Shown here one piece after another: positions 44,780-53,533 of a DNA stretch of 64,000 nucleotides. The translations under genes and the position numbers were made by a program. Location of the stretch: the NCBI RefSeq assembly GCF_002906165.1, contig NZ_PPCN01000005.1, positions 62,001-126,000 of the forward strand, read 5' to 3'. Every line of letters starts with the position of its first letter. Positions within the stretch are counted from its first letter, which is position 1. The notes below the pieces were generated by a model. It was not told the DNA's origin. It was given only the letters and a program-made list of their open reading frames with translations, and ran no database searches. The stretch is from Roseibium marinum. Lineage in GTDB: Bacteria; Pseudomonadota; Alphaproteobacteria; Rhizobiales; Stappiaceae.

Positions 44780-46386
44780 GCTTGCCGGAAAGACTGGAAG
44801 GAACCTACGACTACATCATCATCGGGGCAGGTACGGCCGGATGCGTGCTTGCCAACCGGTTGACCGAAGACCCCTCGGTCCGGGTCCTTCTGCTGGAGGC
44901 CGGCGGGTCGGACAATTATCACTGGGTGCATATTCCGGTCGGATATCTCTACTGTATCGGCAATCCGCGAACCGACTGGATGATGAAAACGCTTCCCGAA
45001 CCGGGGCTTAACGGCCGGAGCCTGACTTATCCGCGCGGCAAGGTTCTGGGTGGCTGCACCTCCGTCAATGGCATGATCTACATGCGCGGCCAGGCGGCTG
45101 ACTATGATCACTGGCGCCAGCTCGGCAACGTCGGGTGGGCCTGGGAAGATGTCCTGCCATATTTCCTGAAGTCGGAAGATCACCACCGGGGCCGGACGGA
45201 TCTGCACGGCGCACATGGAGAATGGAAGGTCGCAAAGCAACGGTTGGACTGGGACATCCTGCGCGCCGTGCAGGAAGGCGCAAGGGAATTCGGTATTCAA
45301 CCGCGCGAGGACTTCAATGACGGCAACAATGAAGGCAGCGGGTTTTTCGAAGTCAACCAGCGGAACGGTGTGCGCTGGAGCACCGCCAGGGGGTTTCTCC
45401 GCCCGGCCTTGAAACGGCCCAATCTGAGGCTGATCACACATGCGGAAACCCGAAAGCTGGTCCTGGACGGGCGACGGGCAACGGGTGTTCGGTTCATCCG
45501 CAAGGGGCACGAGTTGGTGGCGCATGCCCGCCGCGAGGTGCTGCTGGCGGCCGGAGCAATCAACTCGCCCAGGATCCTCGAGTTCTCGGGGATCGGCGCC
45601 GGTGAGATCCTGAAAGATCGGGGTGTGGAGGTGCGTCACGAGCGGGCCAATGTGGGCGAGAACCTTCAGGATCACCTGCAGATCCGAACGGTCTACAAGG
45701 TGAAGAACACCAGGACCCTGAACACGATGGCCAACAGCCTTGCGGGAAAGGCGAGAATTGCCCTGCAATATGCGCTGACCCGGTCAGGGCCGATGTCCAT
45801 GGCACCCAGCCAGTTCGGCATGTTTACCAAATCGGATCCCGCGCTTCAGACCCCGGACCTTGAATATCACGTCCAGCCGCTTTCAACCGACAAACTCGGC
45901 GACCCGCTACACCCGTTCCCGGCGATAACCTTGTCTGTCTGCAACCTGCGCCCCGAAAGCACCGGCTCGGTCCATATGAGCGTGGCCGGTGAAGCGGCAC
46001 AGTCGGAGATCCGGCTCAATTACCTGTCCGCGGACAAGGACCGCGAGATTGCGCTCAAGGCGGTCCGCCAAGCCCGCAGGATCATGACGGCAAGGGCCCT
46101 GAAACCCTATCTGCCGGAAGAAATCCTTCCCGGGCCCGATGTTCAGGGCGAGGACAGTCTGCTTGAGAAGATCGGCGATATCGCCACGACCATTTTTCAC
46201 CCGGTCGGAACCTGCCGCATGGGGGCGGACGATGAATCCGTGGTCGATCCGCAATTGCGCGTGCGAGGGATCGAGGGTCTGCGAGTGATCGATGCGTCGG
46301 TCATGCCGAAAATCGTCTCGGGCAACACGGCCTCGCCGGTGGTCATGATCGCGGAGAAGGCAGCCGACATGATCCGGCGCAGTTGA
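44776..46386 (+). CDS. GMC-family FAD oxidoreductase
   Basis: A 536-residue BetA-like GMC enzyme: FAD motif YIIIGAGTAGCVLANRL at residues 14-30, GKVLGGCTSVNGMIYMRG (GMC signature 1), catalytic region FHPVGTCRMGADDE and the C-terminal MPKIVSGNTASPVVMIAEKAADMI. Start overlaps the preceding 30-codon fragment. Last gene of the polyol operon and tail-to-tail with a GntR gene. It could oxidise the transported polyol or an alcohol from another source; the substrate is not fixed. Confidence 0.87.
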   Translation: MSLPERLEGTYDYIIIGAGTAGCVLANRLTEDPSVRVLLLEAGGSDNYHWVHIPVGYLYCIGNPRTDWMMKTLPEPGLNGRSLTYPRGKVLGGCTSVNGMIYMRGQAADYDHWRQLGNVGWAWEDVLPYFLKSEDHHRGRTDLHGAHGEWKVAKQRLDWDILRAVQEGAREFGIQPREDFNDGNNEGSGFFEVNQRNGVRWSTARGFLRPALKRPNLRLITHAETRKLVLDGRRATGVRFIRKGHELVAHARREVLLAAGAINSPRILEFSGIGAGEILKDRGVEVRHERANVGENLQDHLQIRTVYKVKNTRTLNTMANSLAGKARIALQYALTRSGPMSMAPSQFGMFTKSDPALQTPDLEYHVQPLSTDKLGDPLHPFPAITLSVCNLRPESTGSVHMSVAGEAAQSEIRLNYLSADKDREIALKAVRQARRIMTARALKPYLPEEILPGPDVQGEDSLLEKIGDIATTIFHPVGTCRMGADDESVVDPQLRVRGIEGLRVIDASVMPKIVSGNTASPVVMIAEKAADMIRRS

Positions 46387-46422
46387 AGCGTCCGGCTCAA
46401 GGGCTACGCGCTGCCTACAGCT

Positions 46423-47136
46423 TCAGGTTTGCTCGCCGGCCGTCTGAAAATGGTGTCGGATCGAAAAATGGGTGGACCGGATATCGAGTAATATGGACCG
46501 CCTCACCGCCTTGGTATCCCCGCGCCCAATGGCTGAAATCGCGTCGGCGTGAATCCGGTGCCCGATGGTGAAAAGACGCTTGAACAAGTCGCGGTCTTTT
46601 TGGGCGGACGCCAGGATCGGGCCGGTGCGCAGCCACAGGTTCGAGATCATGTCGACGAGCTGGGGATAGCCGCAGGCGCTGTAGAGCGCAAAATGAAAGG
46701 CGTGATTTGCGGCCAGTGCCGCCTCGAAATTATTCGAGGTCAGGGCCTCCTCGAGACGCGCATTGTGTTCCTTCAGCGCTTCGATGATTTCCGGGCCGCC
46801 CTGCCGGCACGCCCGTTCGGTGGCGTAGCCTTCAAGCTGAATGCGGATACGGATGTATTCCTCATGTTCGGAAGCGACATAGGGTGCAACACGCATGAGG
46901 CGGGCGGACGGTTGCTCGAAGGCGCGCTCGGCGACAAGGCGGGCGAGCGCATCGCGTACGGGCATGGCGCTGGTGCCGAAAGCCTGCGCCAGTCCCCGTA
47001 TGGAAACCTGGTCGCCCGGCAGAAATTCTCCCTTGAGCAAGGCCAGCCTCAGGCTCTGATAGACCCGTTCCTGAACGGTGGTTACGTCGACCGGTGAAAG
47101 GGCGGGCTTGCGCGTTTGTAATTCTACAGTGCTCAA
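46423..47136 (-). CDS. GntR-family regulator, FCD subgroup
   Basis: A 237-residue regulator with an N-terminal winged helix (VSIRGLAQAFGTSAMPVRDALARLVAERAFEQ, about 40-75) and a C-terminal FCD helical domain (LEGYATERACRQGG, HAFHFALYSACGYPQLVDMI). It is divergent from the Liv-type transporter operon and probably represses it; a 20-base perfect palindrome lies in the gap. The inducer is presumably the transported acid. Confidence 0.87.
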   Translation of the reverse strand: MSTVELQTRKPALSPVDVTTVQERVYQSLRLALLKGEFLPGDQVSIRGLAQAFGTSAMPVRDALARLVAERAFEQPSARLMRVAPYVASEHEEYIRIRIQLEGYATERACRQGGPEIIEALKEHNARLEEALTSNNFEAALAANHAFHFALYSACGYPQLVDMISNLWLRTGPILASAQKDRDLFKRLFTIGHRIHADAISAIGRGDTKAVRRSILLDIRSTHFSIRHHFQTAGEQT

Positions 47137-47341
47137 AAAACTTGTCCGTCCGTAGGCTCATTGCTTCGACGTGCCCGCTGTTACCGCGATGCAAATGCGC
47201 CAAATCCGCGAAGGTGATCGACTTGCCGGAAGCAATTGCTTCCCGAGTGAACCGGTGCCGGCCAACAAGACAGGCCGTGACGCGGACGCGCGGACTATAG
47301 TCAGTTGTTTGTGAGCGGGCAATGCGAAGACCTATGCTTTT

Positions 47342-47361
47342 TGATGTGTGATCACACATCA
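47342..47361. promoter_or_regulatory. 20-bp perfect palindrome ahead of the Liv operon
   Basis: TGATGTGTGATCACACATCA reads the same on both strands and is the only long palindrome in the 365-base gap between the GntR gene and livK (47137-47501). GntR/FCD operators are palindromes with GT and AC half-sites, which fits. The rest of the gap shows no gene. Confidence 0.55.
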
Positions 47362-47501
47362 CATATCTTTACGAGGTCGTTGTTTTGTGTTTATTTGGAC
47401 GCCGCTTCCGAGGAGGAGTGGGCGCCAGGGCGGCGGGGACCGAAGGCTGATGCCGACAGATCCGGGCTTTTGCGTTCGAACAAAGTGTGGAGGAAATCGA
47501 C

Positions 47502-48731
47502 GTGAAAAAATTTGCTGCCCTGGCGGCCGTCTCGACCATTGCGCTCGGCGCGCATGCGGTTCAGGCCGAACCCTTGAAAATCGGGATTATCGAGAGTCTT
47601 TCCGGCGCCCAGACGTCGTCGGGCCGTCTCTACGCAACCGCCGTTCAATACGGTGTCGACAAGATCAACGCGGCCGGCGGCTTCAATGGCGAGGACGTTC
47701 AGGTCATTGAATATGACAATGCCGGCGGCTCGACCGGCGCGGCCGACAAATTCAAGCAGGCGGTTGCCGATGGCGTGAACATTGTCATCCAGGGCGCGTC
47801 CTCAGCCATTGCCGGTCAGATCACCGAAGATGTGCGCAAGCACAATCTGAGAAATCCGGGCAAGGAGATCCTCTTCATCAACGTTGGTGCGGAGGCAATG
47901 GAACTGACCGGTGACAAGTGCCAGTTCTACCATTTCCGCTTCACGACCACGGCCCCCATGCGCGTCAACGCGATGACCAGCGCCATGAAGGAAGCCGGCG
48001 ATCTCGGCACCAGGGTCTACTCCATCAACCAGAACTACTCCTGGGGACAGGACGTTCAGGCAGCCATCAACGCGGCCGCGGAAAAGGGCGGCTATGAGGT
48101 CGTGGACGAAGTTCTGCACGATGTGAACAAGATCCAGGATTTCGCGCCGTTCGTTGCCCGCATCAAGGCTGCCAATCCGGATTCGGTCATCACCGGCAAC
48201 TGGTCGAACGATCTTCTGCTCCTGATGAAGGCGACAGGCGATGCCGGTCTCGATGTCACCTTCGGCACGGCCTACCTCGACCAGCCGGGGAACATCGCCA
48301 ATGCCGGCGAGACCGCCCTCGGTCACTACATCGCCAACAACTACGACAATACCGCCGGCGATGCTTCGTTCGCCGAGGAATACAAAGCGGCCTCGGGTCA
48401 CTATCCGCTGTTCGTCGAGCCGCAAACGATCTTTGCCGTCGGTGCGCTCTCCCAGGCCCTGGAAGGGGTTGATTTCGCTGGCGGCGACATTGATGTCAGC
48501 AAGATCGCACTGGCGCTGGAAGACGTGACCTATGAGACACCGGTCGGTCCGATCGCCGTACGCAAGGAAGATCACCAGACCATCCGTCCGGTCGTCGTTT
48601 CCAGGGTGGTCGAGAACGCCAGGTATCCGGCCGACGATACCTCGATGGGATTTGAAGCCGTCAAGGTGGTGCCGGGCGAGCAGGCCATCTACCCGGTTCA
48701 GGACAGCTGCGACATGAAACGTCCGGGCTGA
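47502..48731 (+). CDS. livK: Branched-chain amino-acid-type ABC substrate-binding protein
   Basis: A 409-residue LivK-class receptor. The GTG at 47502 follows GGAGGAAATCGAC and gives a normal signal peptide (MKKFAALAAVSTIALGAHAV..., cleavage near residue 22). The mature protein opens PLKIGIIESLSGAQTSSGRLY, the Peripla_BP_6 entry motif. The family binds branched-chain amino acids but also many aromatic and other acids; here the partner genes (SDR, BKACE) suggest a beta-hydroxy or beta-keto acid, or a carnitine-like molecule (inference). Confidence 0.88.
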   Translation: MKKFAALAAVSTIALGAHAVQAEPLKIGIIESLSGAQTSSGRLYATAVQYGVDKINAAGGFNGEDVQVIEYDNAGGSTGAADKFKQAVADGVNIVIQGASSAIAGQITEDVRKHNLRNPGKEILFINVGAEAMELTGDKCQFYHFRFTTTAPMRVNAMTSAMKEAGDLGTRVYSINQNYSWGQDVQAAINAAAEKGGYEVVDEVLHDVNKIQDFAPFVARIKAANPDSVITGNWSNDLLLLMKATGDAGLDVTFGTAYLDQPGNIANAGETALGHYIANNYDNTAGDASFAEEYKAASGHYPLFVEPQTIFAVGALSQALEGVDFAGGDIDVSKIALALEDVTYETPVGPIAVRKEDHQTIRPVVVSRVVENARYPADDTSMGFEAVKVVPGEQAIYPVQDSCDMKRPG

Positions 48732-48744
48732 TCCTGAAAGAACC

Positions 48745-48787
48745 GATCCGGCTGGAGCGCATCCGGCCGGATCCCGCCGCCTTTTTA
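48745..48787 (+). terminator. Hairpin with U-run between livK and livH
   Basis: GATCCGGC (48745-48752) pairs with GCCGGATC (48766-48773); eight G/C-rich bases later comes TTTTT (48782-48786). This weak intrinsic terminator may let only part of the transcripts continue into the permease genes, keeping the receptor in excess. Confidence 0.5.
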
Positions 48788-48816
48788 CTCGGAAGTTTCC
48801 TTCCGGAGAGCTGTTC

Positions 48817-49758
48817 ATGGAATTCGTAATCATTTCGGCCCTCAACGGGGTGACCTATGGCCTTTTGCTGTTCATGGTCTCCGCCGGGCTGACGCTCATC
48901 TTCGGCATGATGGGCGTTCTCAATTTCGCTCACGCATCCTTCTATATGCTGGGCGCCTATATCGCTTATGCGGTGTCTTCTTATTTTGGATTCTGGACCG
49001 GACTGATCGTTGCACCGGTCATCGTCGGCATCGTCGGCATGCTGGTCGAGAGATATCTTCTGCCACGGGTCCACGCCCATGGTCATGCCCATGAACTGCT
49101 CCTGACCTTTGGTCTGGCCATGATCATCGAGGAGCTGATCAAGCTGTTCTTTGGCGACTTCCCGGTCAATTACCAGATGCCGGATAACCTGCGTTTTGCC
49201 GCATTCACTGTCTTCGGCACGGACTATCCCTTCTACCGGCTGTTCATCGGCGCAACCGCCATCACCATGTTCGCGTTGTTGTGGTTCCTGCTTGCGCGCA
49301 CCCGCATCGGGATCGTGGTCCGGGCAGCCGAGCGGCTGCCGGCCATGGCAGAGGCGTTGGGTCACAATATCCCGGTTGTCTTCATGGGCGTCTTCGGTGT
49401 CGGCGCGGCGCTTGCCGGGCTGGCGGGCGCGGTTGCCGGGGCCTTTTATCCGACCAATCCGAACATGGGGCTGGAACTCGGCGTGATCGTGTTCGTCGTT
49501 GTGGTGGTTGGCGGTCTCGGATCGCTCAAGGGCTCGCTGCTCGCGTCCCTGCTGATCGGTCTCTTTTCGTCCTACTCGGTCGGTCTCGACTGGTCGCTCG
49601 CCGGTCTCTTCGGGTTGGTCGGCCTGGGCGACTGGGCGCAATCCATCGGCGGACTGATGACCCTGGAACTTTCTTCCGTCAGCGCGACCATTCCCTTCGC
49701 CCTGATGCTGATCGTTCTTCTCGTACGCCCCGCGGGCCTCATGGGTGAGCGGAACTGA
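48817..49758 (+). CDS. livH: Branched-chain-type ABC permease (LivH)
   Basis: A 313-residue permease with about eight membrane helices and the LivH signatures GVTYGLLLFMVSAGLTLIFGMMGVLNFAHA (9-38) and GVIVFVVVVVGGLGSLKGSLLASLLIGL. It pairs with LivM. Stop codon lies two bases before the LivM start. Confidence 0.9.
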   Translation: MEFVIISALNGVTYGLLLFMVSAGLTLIFGMMGVLNFAHASFYMLGAYIAYAVSSYFGFWTGLIVAPVIVGIVGMLVERYLLPRVHAHGHAHELLLTFGLAMIIEELIKLFFGDFPVNYQMPDNLRFAAFTVFGTDYPFYRLFIGATAITMFALLWFLLARTRIGIVVRAAERLPAMAEALGHNIPVVFMGVFGVGAALAGLAGAVAGAFYPTNPNMGLELGVIVFVVVVVGGLGSLKGSLLASLLIGLFSSYSVGLDWSLAGLFGLVGLGDWAQSIGGLMTLELSSVSATIPFALMLIVLLVRPAGLMGERN

Positions 49759-49759
49759 C

Positions 49760-51049
49760 ATGACAAACATGCGAAACATTCTTCTGATCGCCGCCGTCCT
49801 GGTCGCACTCGTGGCCGTCCCGCCCTTTCTCGGACTGGGTTGGCAGAACGCGCTGGTGAACATCCTGATCGCCAGTCTCTTCGCGCTGGCCTTCAACCTC
49901 CTGTCCGGCCAGGCCGGATTGCTGTCCTTCGGTCATGCCGCCTATTTCGGCATGGGCGCCTTTGCGACACTCCACCTGATGCTTGCCATCGAGGATGGCC
50001 TTTCCTTCCCCACGCCCCTGCTGCCGCTGGCAGGAGCGGCCATGGGTCTTCTCATCGGTGTGGTCGCCGGCTTTTTCGCAACAATGCGATCCGGCGTCTA
50101 TTTCGCTCTGGTCACCCTTGCAATCGCGGAACTCTTTCATTCCCTGACACCGCACCTTCAGGGCTTTTTCGGCGGAGAATCCGGGATATCCTCCATGCGC
50201 ATGCCCTGGCAGGGCTTCGTTTTCGGCACGGTCCTGGAGGTCTACTACCTGACCCTGTTCTGGGTGGTGCTGAGCGTCATGGCGCTTTGGGCCTACACAA
50301 GGACACCTTTCGGACGGCTCACCCTGGCGCTGCGCGACAATGAGCAGCGGGTCCGGTTTCTCGGTTACAATGCCCACACGTCGAAAGTGATCATCTTCGC
50401 CGTTTCGGCCATGTTTTCCGGTGTGGCCGGCGGCCTTCAGGCAATATCCAACGAGACGGCGAACTATGCGCTGTTCAGTTCGCATATTTCAGCGCAGGTG
50501 GTGCTTCAGACCTTCGTCGGCGGGGCGACGATTTTCTTCGGGCCGGTTGTCGGCGCCGTGTCCTTCACGCTTTTTGCCTATCTCGTCTCGGATCTGACCC
50601 GTTCCTGGCTCTTCTACCAGGGGCTGATCTTCGTCCTCGTCATGCTTTTTGCGCCGACCGGTATCGGCGGTGTTGTGCAGCATCACTTGCGCAATGTGCG
50701 GCGCGACGATTGGCTGTTGCTTGCGGGGCCCTATGCGCTGGCGGCAACCGGCGGCGTTCTGATCGCGGGCGCGGTCATCTACCTGACAGAAACGGTCGCG
50801 GTCCTCTTCGGCGAGGAATACGCGGTTCAGATCCGCAACGCGGAAGGAAGTTTGCCGGCTTACGAAATGTTCGGAGCCTGGTGGGAGCCGTTCGGTATCG
50901 CCACCTGGCTGGTTCCGGTCGTCCTGCTTGCGGCGGGCGGAGCCATCCTTGTCAAAAGCCGCGGGAACATTTTGAAGTGCTGGGAGAAGATGGGCCGGGA
51001 AGTTGGGGAAGGCGCACATGAACCGGCAGCGCCGGGAGTGGCAAAATGA
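49760..51049 (+). CDS. livM: Branched-chain-type ABC permease (LivM)
   Basis: A 429-residue permease. The core LivM signature ALAFNLLSGQAGLLSFGHAAYFGMGAFA (about 33-60) and the ARTPFGRLxLALRDNExRxxFLGY-like loop are present. The C-terminal 110 residues extend beyond the usual LivM length with two further helices and a short cytoplasmic tail. I chose ATG 49760 over the GTG five codons upstream. Overlaps livG by four bases. Confidence 0.88.
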   Translation: MTNMRNILLIAAVLVALVAVPPFLGLGWQNALVNILIASLFALAFNLLSGQAGLLSFGHAAYFGMGAFATLHLMLAIEDGLSFPTPLLPLAGAAMGLLIGVVAGFFATMRSGVYFALVTLAIAELFHSLTPHLQGFFGGESGISSMRMPWQGFVFGTVLEVYYLTLFWVVLSVMALWAYTRTPFGRLTLALRDNEQRVRFLGYNAHTSKVIIFAVSAMFSGVAGGLQAISNETANYALFSSHISAQVVLQTFVGGATIFFGPVVGAVSFTLFAYLVSDLTRSWLFYQGLIFVLVMLFAPTGIGGVVQHHLRNVRRDDWLLLAGPYALAATGGVLIAGAVIYLTETVAVLFGEEYAVQIRNAEGSLPAYEMFGAWWEPFGIATWLVPVVLLAAGGAILVKSRGNILKCWEKMGREVGEGAHEPAAPGVAK

Positions 51050-51819
51050 CCCGGAAAACCACACCCAGAACTTCAGCGCTGCAATTGACGGACGTCACGA
51101 AATCCTTCGGTGAAATATCCGTGATGAAAGGGGTCAATCTGGATGTCGAGGCGGGTGAGAGGCATGCCGTCATCGGTCCGAACGGCGCCGGAAAATCGAC
51201 CCTGTTCAATCTGATCTCGGGCCTGTTTGCGGTGTCCGGTGGCGATATCTGTCTCAACGGGCGGAGCATCACAGGCCTGCCGCCGCACCGGATCAACCGC
51301 AGCGGTCTCGCCCGGTCCTTCCAGATCACCAATATCTTCCATCGCCTGAGCGTTTTCGAGAACCTCCGCATTGGTGTCCTGGCACGCCACGGCGTCCGCT
51401 TCGGCCTCTTTCAGCCGGTTTCGCGCATGCGCGCGATCAACGAGGAGACCGTGGATATTCTCGAAAGAGTGGGGTTGGAGCCAAGGGCGGACCATCTTGC
51501 CGGAGACCTGACCTATTCCGAACAGCGTGCTCTGGAAATCGGCATGACCCTGACCACCGGAGCGGATGTCATTCTGCTGGATGAACCGACGGCCGGCATG
51601 TCCCGCGAGGAGACGGCGAAGGCGGTCGAACTGATCCGGTCGGTCACGGAAGGAAAGACCCTGCTGATGGTGGAGCATGACATGAGCGTCGTCTTCAGCC
51701 TGTGCGACCGGGTTTCGGTCCTTGTCTACGGCAGCATTCTGGCCACGGACACGCCGGAGCGGATCAGCGCGAACAGGCAGGTGCAGGAAGCCTACCTTGG
51801 AGAGGAGGCCGCAACATGA
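51046..51819 (+). CDS. livG: Branched-chain-type ABC ATPase (LivG)
   Basis: A 257-residue ATPase: Walker A GPNGAGKST (about 45-53), LivG-specific loop after the Q-loop, signature region DLTYSEQRALEIGMTL and Walker B VILLDEPTAGMS. The usual LSxGQ signature reads LTYSEQR, a known variation in this group. Overlaps livM and livF by ATGA junctions. Confidence 0.9.
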   Translation: MTRKTTPRTSALQLTDVTKSFGEISVMKGVNLDVEAGERHAVIGPNGAGKSTLFNLISGLFAVSGGDICLNGRSITGLPPHRINRSGLARSFQITNIFHRLSVFENLRIGVLARHGVRFGLFQPVSRMRAINEETVDILERVGLEPRADHLAGDLTYSEQRALEIGMTLTTGADVILLDEPTAGMSREETAKAVELIRSVTEGKTLLMVEHDMSVVFSLCDRVSVLVYGSILATDTPERISANRQVQEAYLGEEAAT

Positions 51820-52526
51820 GCCTGTTGAAAGTCGAAGGTCTGCACGCCCATTACGGCAAGAGCCACATCCTTCACGGGGTCGATATGCAAATCGGAGAAG
51901 GGGCGATCGTTTCGCTGCTCGGCCGCAATGGCTCGGGCCGTTCGACCCTTTTGAAGGCAATCATGGGGCTCGTTCCGCCAACGGCCGGATCGGTGCGTCT
52001 GGGCGAGAAGGAACTGTCCGGGTGCCGCCCCTTCGATGTCTGCCGGAGCGGGATCGGCTATGTGCCCGAGGAGCGCCTCGTTTTCCCGAACCTGACCGTC
52101 GATGAGAACCTTGCCATGGGCGTTCAGAAGGCGGCGCCGGGTGCGCATGTCTGGTCCGTGGAGGAAATGTACGGCTACTTCCCGCGCCTCAAGGAGCGGC
52201 GGGGCGTCAACGCGGGATACCTTTCGGGAGGCGAGCAGCAGATGCTGACTATCTGCCGCTCGCTGCTCGGCAACCCCCGCCTGTTGCTGATCGATGAGCC
52301 CACCGAGGGGCTTGCGCCGCGTATCGTCGATGTCGTCATGGAATTCATTCTGGACATCGCCAGGCGCAACGTCGCCGTCATGCTGGTCGAACAGAAGCTG
52401 ACAATCGCCCTCAAGGTTGCCCAGGACGTGCTCGTGATGGGGCACGGCGAACTCGTCTTTCGCGGCTCCCCGGAGGCGCTCGTGAACGCGCCGGAGATCA
52501 GGCGCAACTGGCTGGAAGTGGCGTGA
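51816..52526 (+). CDS. livF: Branched-chain-type ABC ATPase (LivF), Walker A lysine replaced by arginine
   Basis: A 236-residue LivF. Its Walker A motif reads GRNGSGRST (residues 36-44), with Arg42 (CGT codon) where lysine is expected; signature LSGGEQQML and Walker B LLLIDEPTEGLAP are intact. I recall a GRNGxGRST variant in some LivF subfamilies, so the gene need not be defective. Start chosen at the ATGA overlap with livG. Confidence 0.9.
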   Translation: MSLLKVEGLHAHYGKSHILHGVDMQIGEGAIVSLLGRNGSGRSTLLKAIMGLVPPTAGSVRLGEKELSGCRPFDVCRSGIGYVPEERLVFPNLTVDENLAMGVQKAAPGAHVWSVEEMYGYFPRLKERRGVNAGYLSGGEQQMLTICRSLLGNPRLLLIDEPTEGLAPRIVDVVMEFILDIARRNVAVMLVEQKLTIALKVAQDVLVMGHGELVFRGSPEALVNAPEIRRNWLEVA

Positions 52527-52534
52527 CTTCGAGA

Positions 52535-52637
52535 CGCGGCGGATTTCGGTCCCGACTGCGTCGGAAAGTCCTTGTGGTGGGCGGCACCACTGCGGACTTT
52601 CCTCCTGTTCGGTCACCGAAATCCGGCTCGCGCCGCG
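52535..52637. repeat. Large multi-stem hairpin after livF
   Basis: Three nested pairs line up around one centre: CGCGGC/GCCGCG (52535-52540, 52632-52637), CGGATTTCGGT/ACCGAAATCCG (52540-52550, 52615-52625) and GGAAAGTCC/GGACTTTCC (52563-52571, 52594-52602). The structure is 103 bases long and fills most of the gap before the SDR gene. It could end the Liv transcript or be a dispersed palindromic element. Confidence 0.75.
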
Positions 52638-52674
52638 ACCCAAACCTAATTGTCCACAGACCCTAGTCCCGGAA

Positions 52675-53484
52675 ATGAAAGAAAAATCGCCAGTGACGAC
52701 TTTAATGGACAAGATGCTGCCTGCCAAAGGCCTCCGGGTTCTGATCACCGCCGGTGCTTCCGGGATCGGTGAAGCCATCGCCCGGGCCTTCGCTGAAGCC
52801 GATGCGAAGGTGCTCGTTTGCGACATCGATGCCAATGCGCTTGAAAGGCTCGCCGCTGATGTTCCGGGCATCCTGACGGTGGTGGCGGATGTCTCCGACG
52901 AGGCGGCGGTGACGGCCATGCTGGAGGACGCCCGGGTGAAACTCGGGGGTCTCGACGTGCTGGTCAACAACGCCGGAATTTCCGGTCCGACAGGCCGCAT
53001 CGATACGCTTTCCGTCGAGGATATTCGCCGGACGCTGGATATCGATCTGCTCGGACAGTTCCTTGTTGTCCGGCAAGCCGCGCCGCTGCTGCGGCAAAGC
53101 GAAGCCGGCGCGATCATCAACATATCTTCGGTTGCCGGCCGTCTCGGATATGGCCTGCGCACGCCCTATGCCGCTTCCAAATGGGGGATCGTCGGTTTCA
53201 CGCAGAGCCTTGCCAAGGAAATGGGACCGGACGGAATTCGCGTGAATGCAATCCTTCCCGGTATCGTCCGCGGTCCCCGTATCGAGAGCGTCATCCGGGC
53301 TCGCGCCGAGGCCGAGGGTATCAGTTACGCGGACATGGAAAAACAATATCTCGCCAATGTATCTCTGCGGCGTATGGTCGAGCCGGAGGATGTCGCGGGC
53401 CTGTCCCTGTTCCTGTGCGCGCCGGCGGGCGCCAACATTTCCGGCCAGGCGATAAGTGTCTGCGGCAACGTCGAGAATATCTGA
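52675..53484 (+). CDS. Short-chain dehydrogenase/reductase (SDR)
   Basis: A 269-residue classical SDR: TAGASGIG (25-32), NNAG (98-101), catalytic Ser 151/152 (NISSVAG), Tyr165/Lys169 (YAASK). A start at 52705 (MDKMLPAKG) would also fit. The BKACE gene follows after 49 bases. The pair suggests oxidation of a beta-hydroxy acid to the beta-keto acid that BKACE uses, as 3-hydroxyacyl-CoA-type dehydrogenases do for carnitine (inference). Confidence 0.87.
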   Translation: MKEKSPVTTLMDKMLPAKGLRVLITAGASGIGEAIARAFAEADAKVLVCDIDANALERLAADVPGILTVVADVSDEAAVTAMLEDARVKLGGLDVLVNNAGISGPTGRIDTLSVEDIRRTLDIDLLGQFLVVRQAAPLLRQSEAGAIINISSVAGRLGYGLRTPYAASKWGIVGFTQSLAKEMGPDGIRVNAILPGIVRGPRIESVIRARAEAEGISYADMEKQYLANVSLRRMVEPEDVAGLSLFLCAPAGANISGQAISVCGNVENI

Positions 53485-53533
53485 CGCGGATTCAAGCCGC
53501 GCGCAAAACAATTCCGGAGGAACAAGACCCCCT

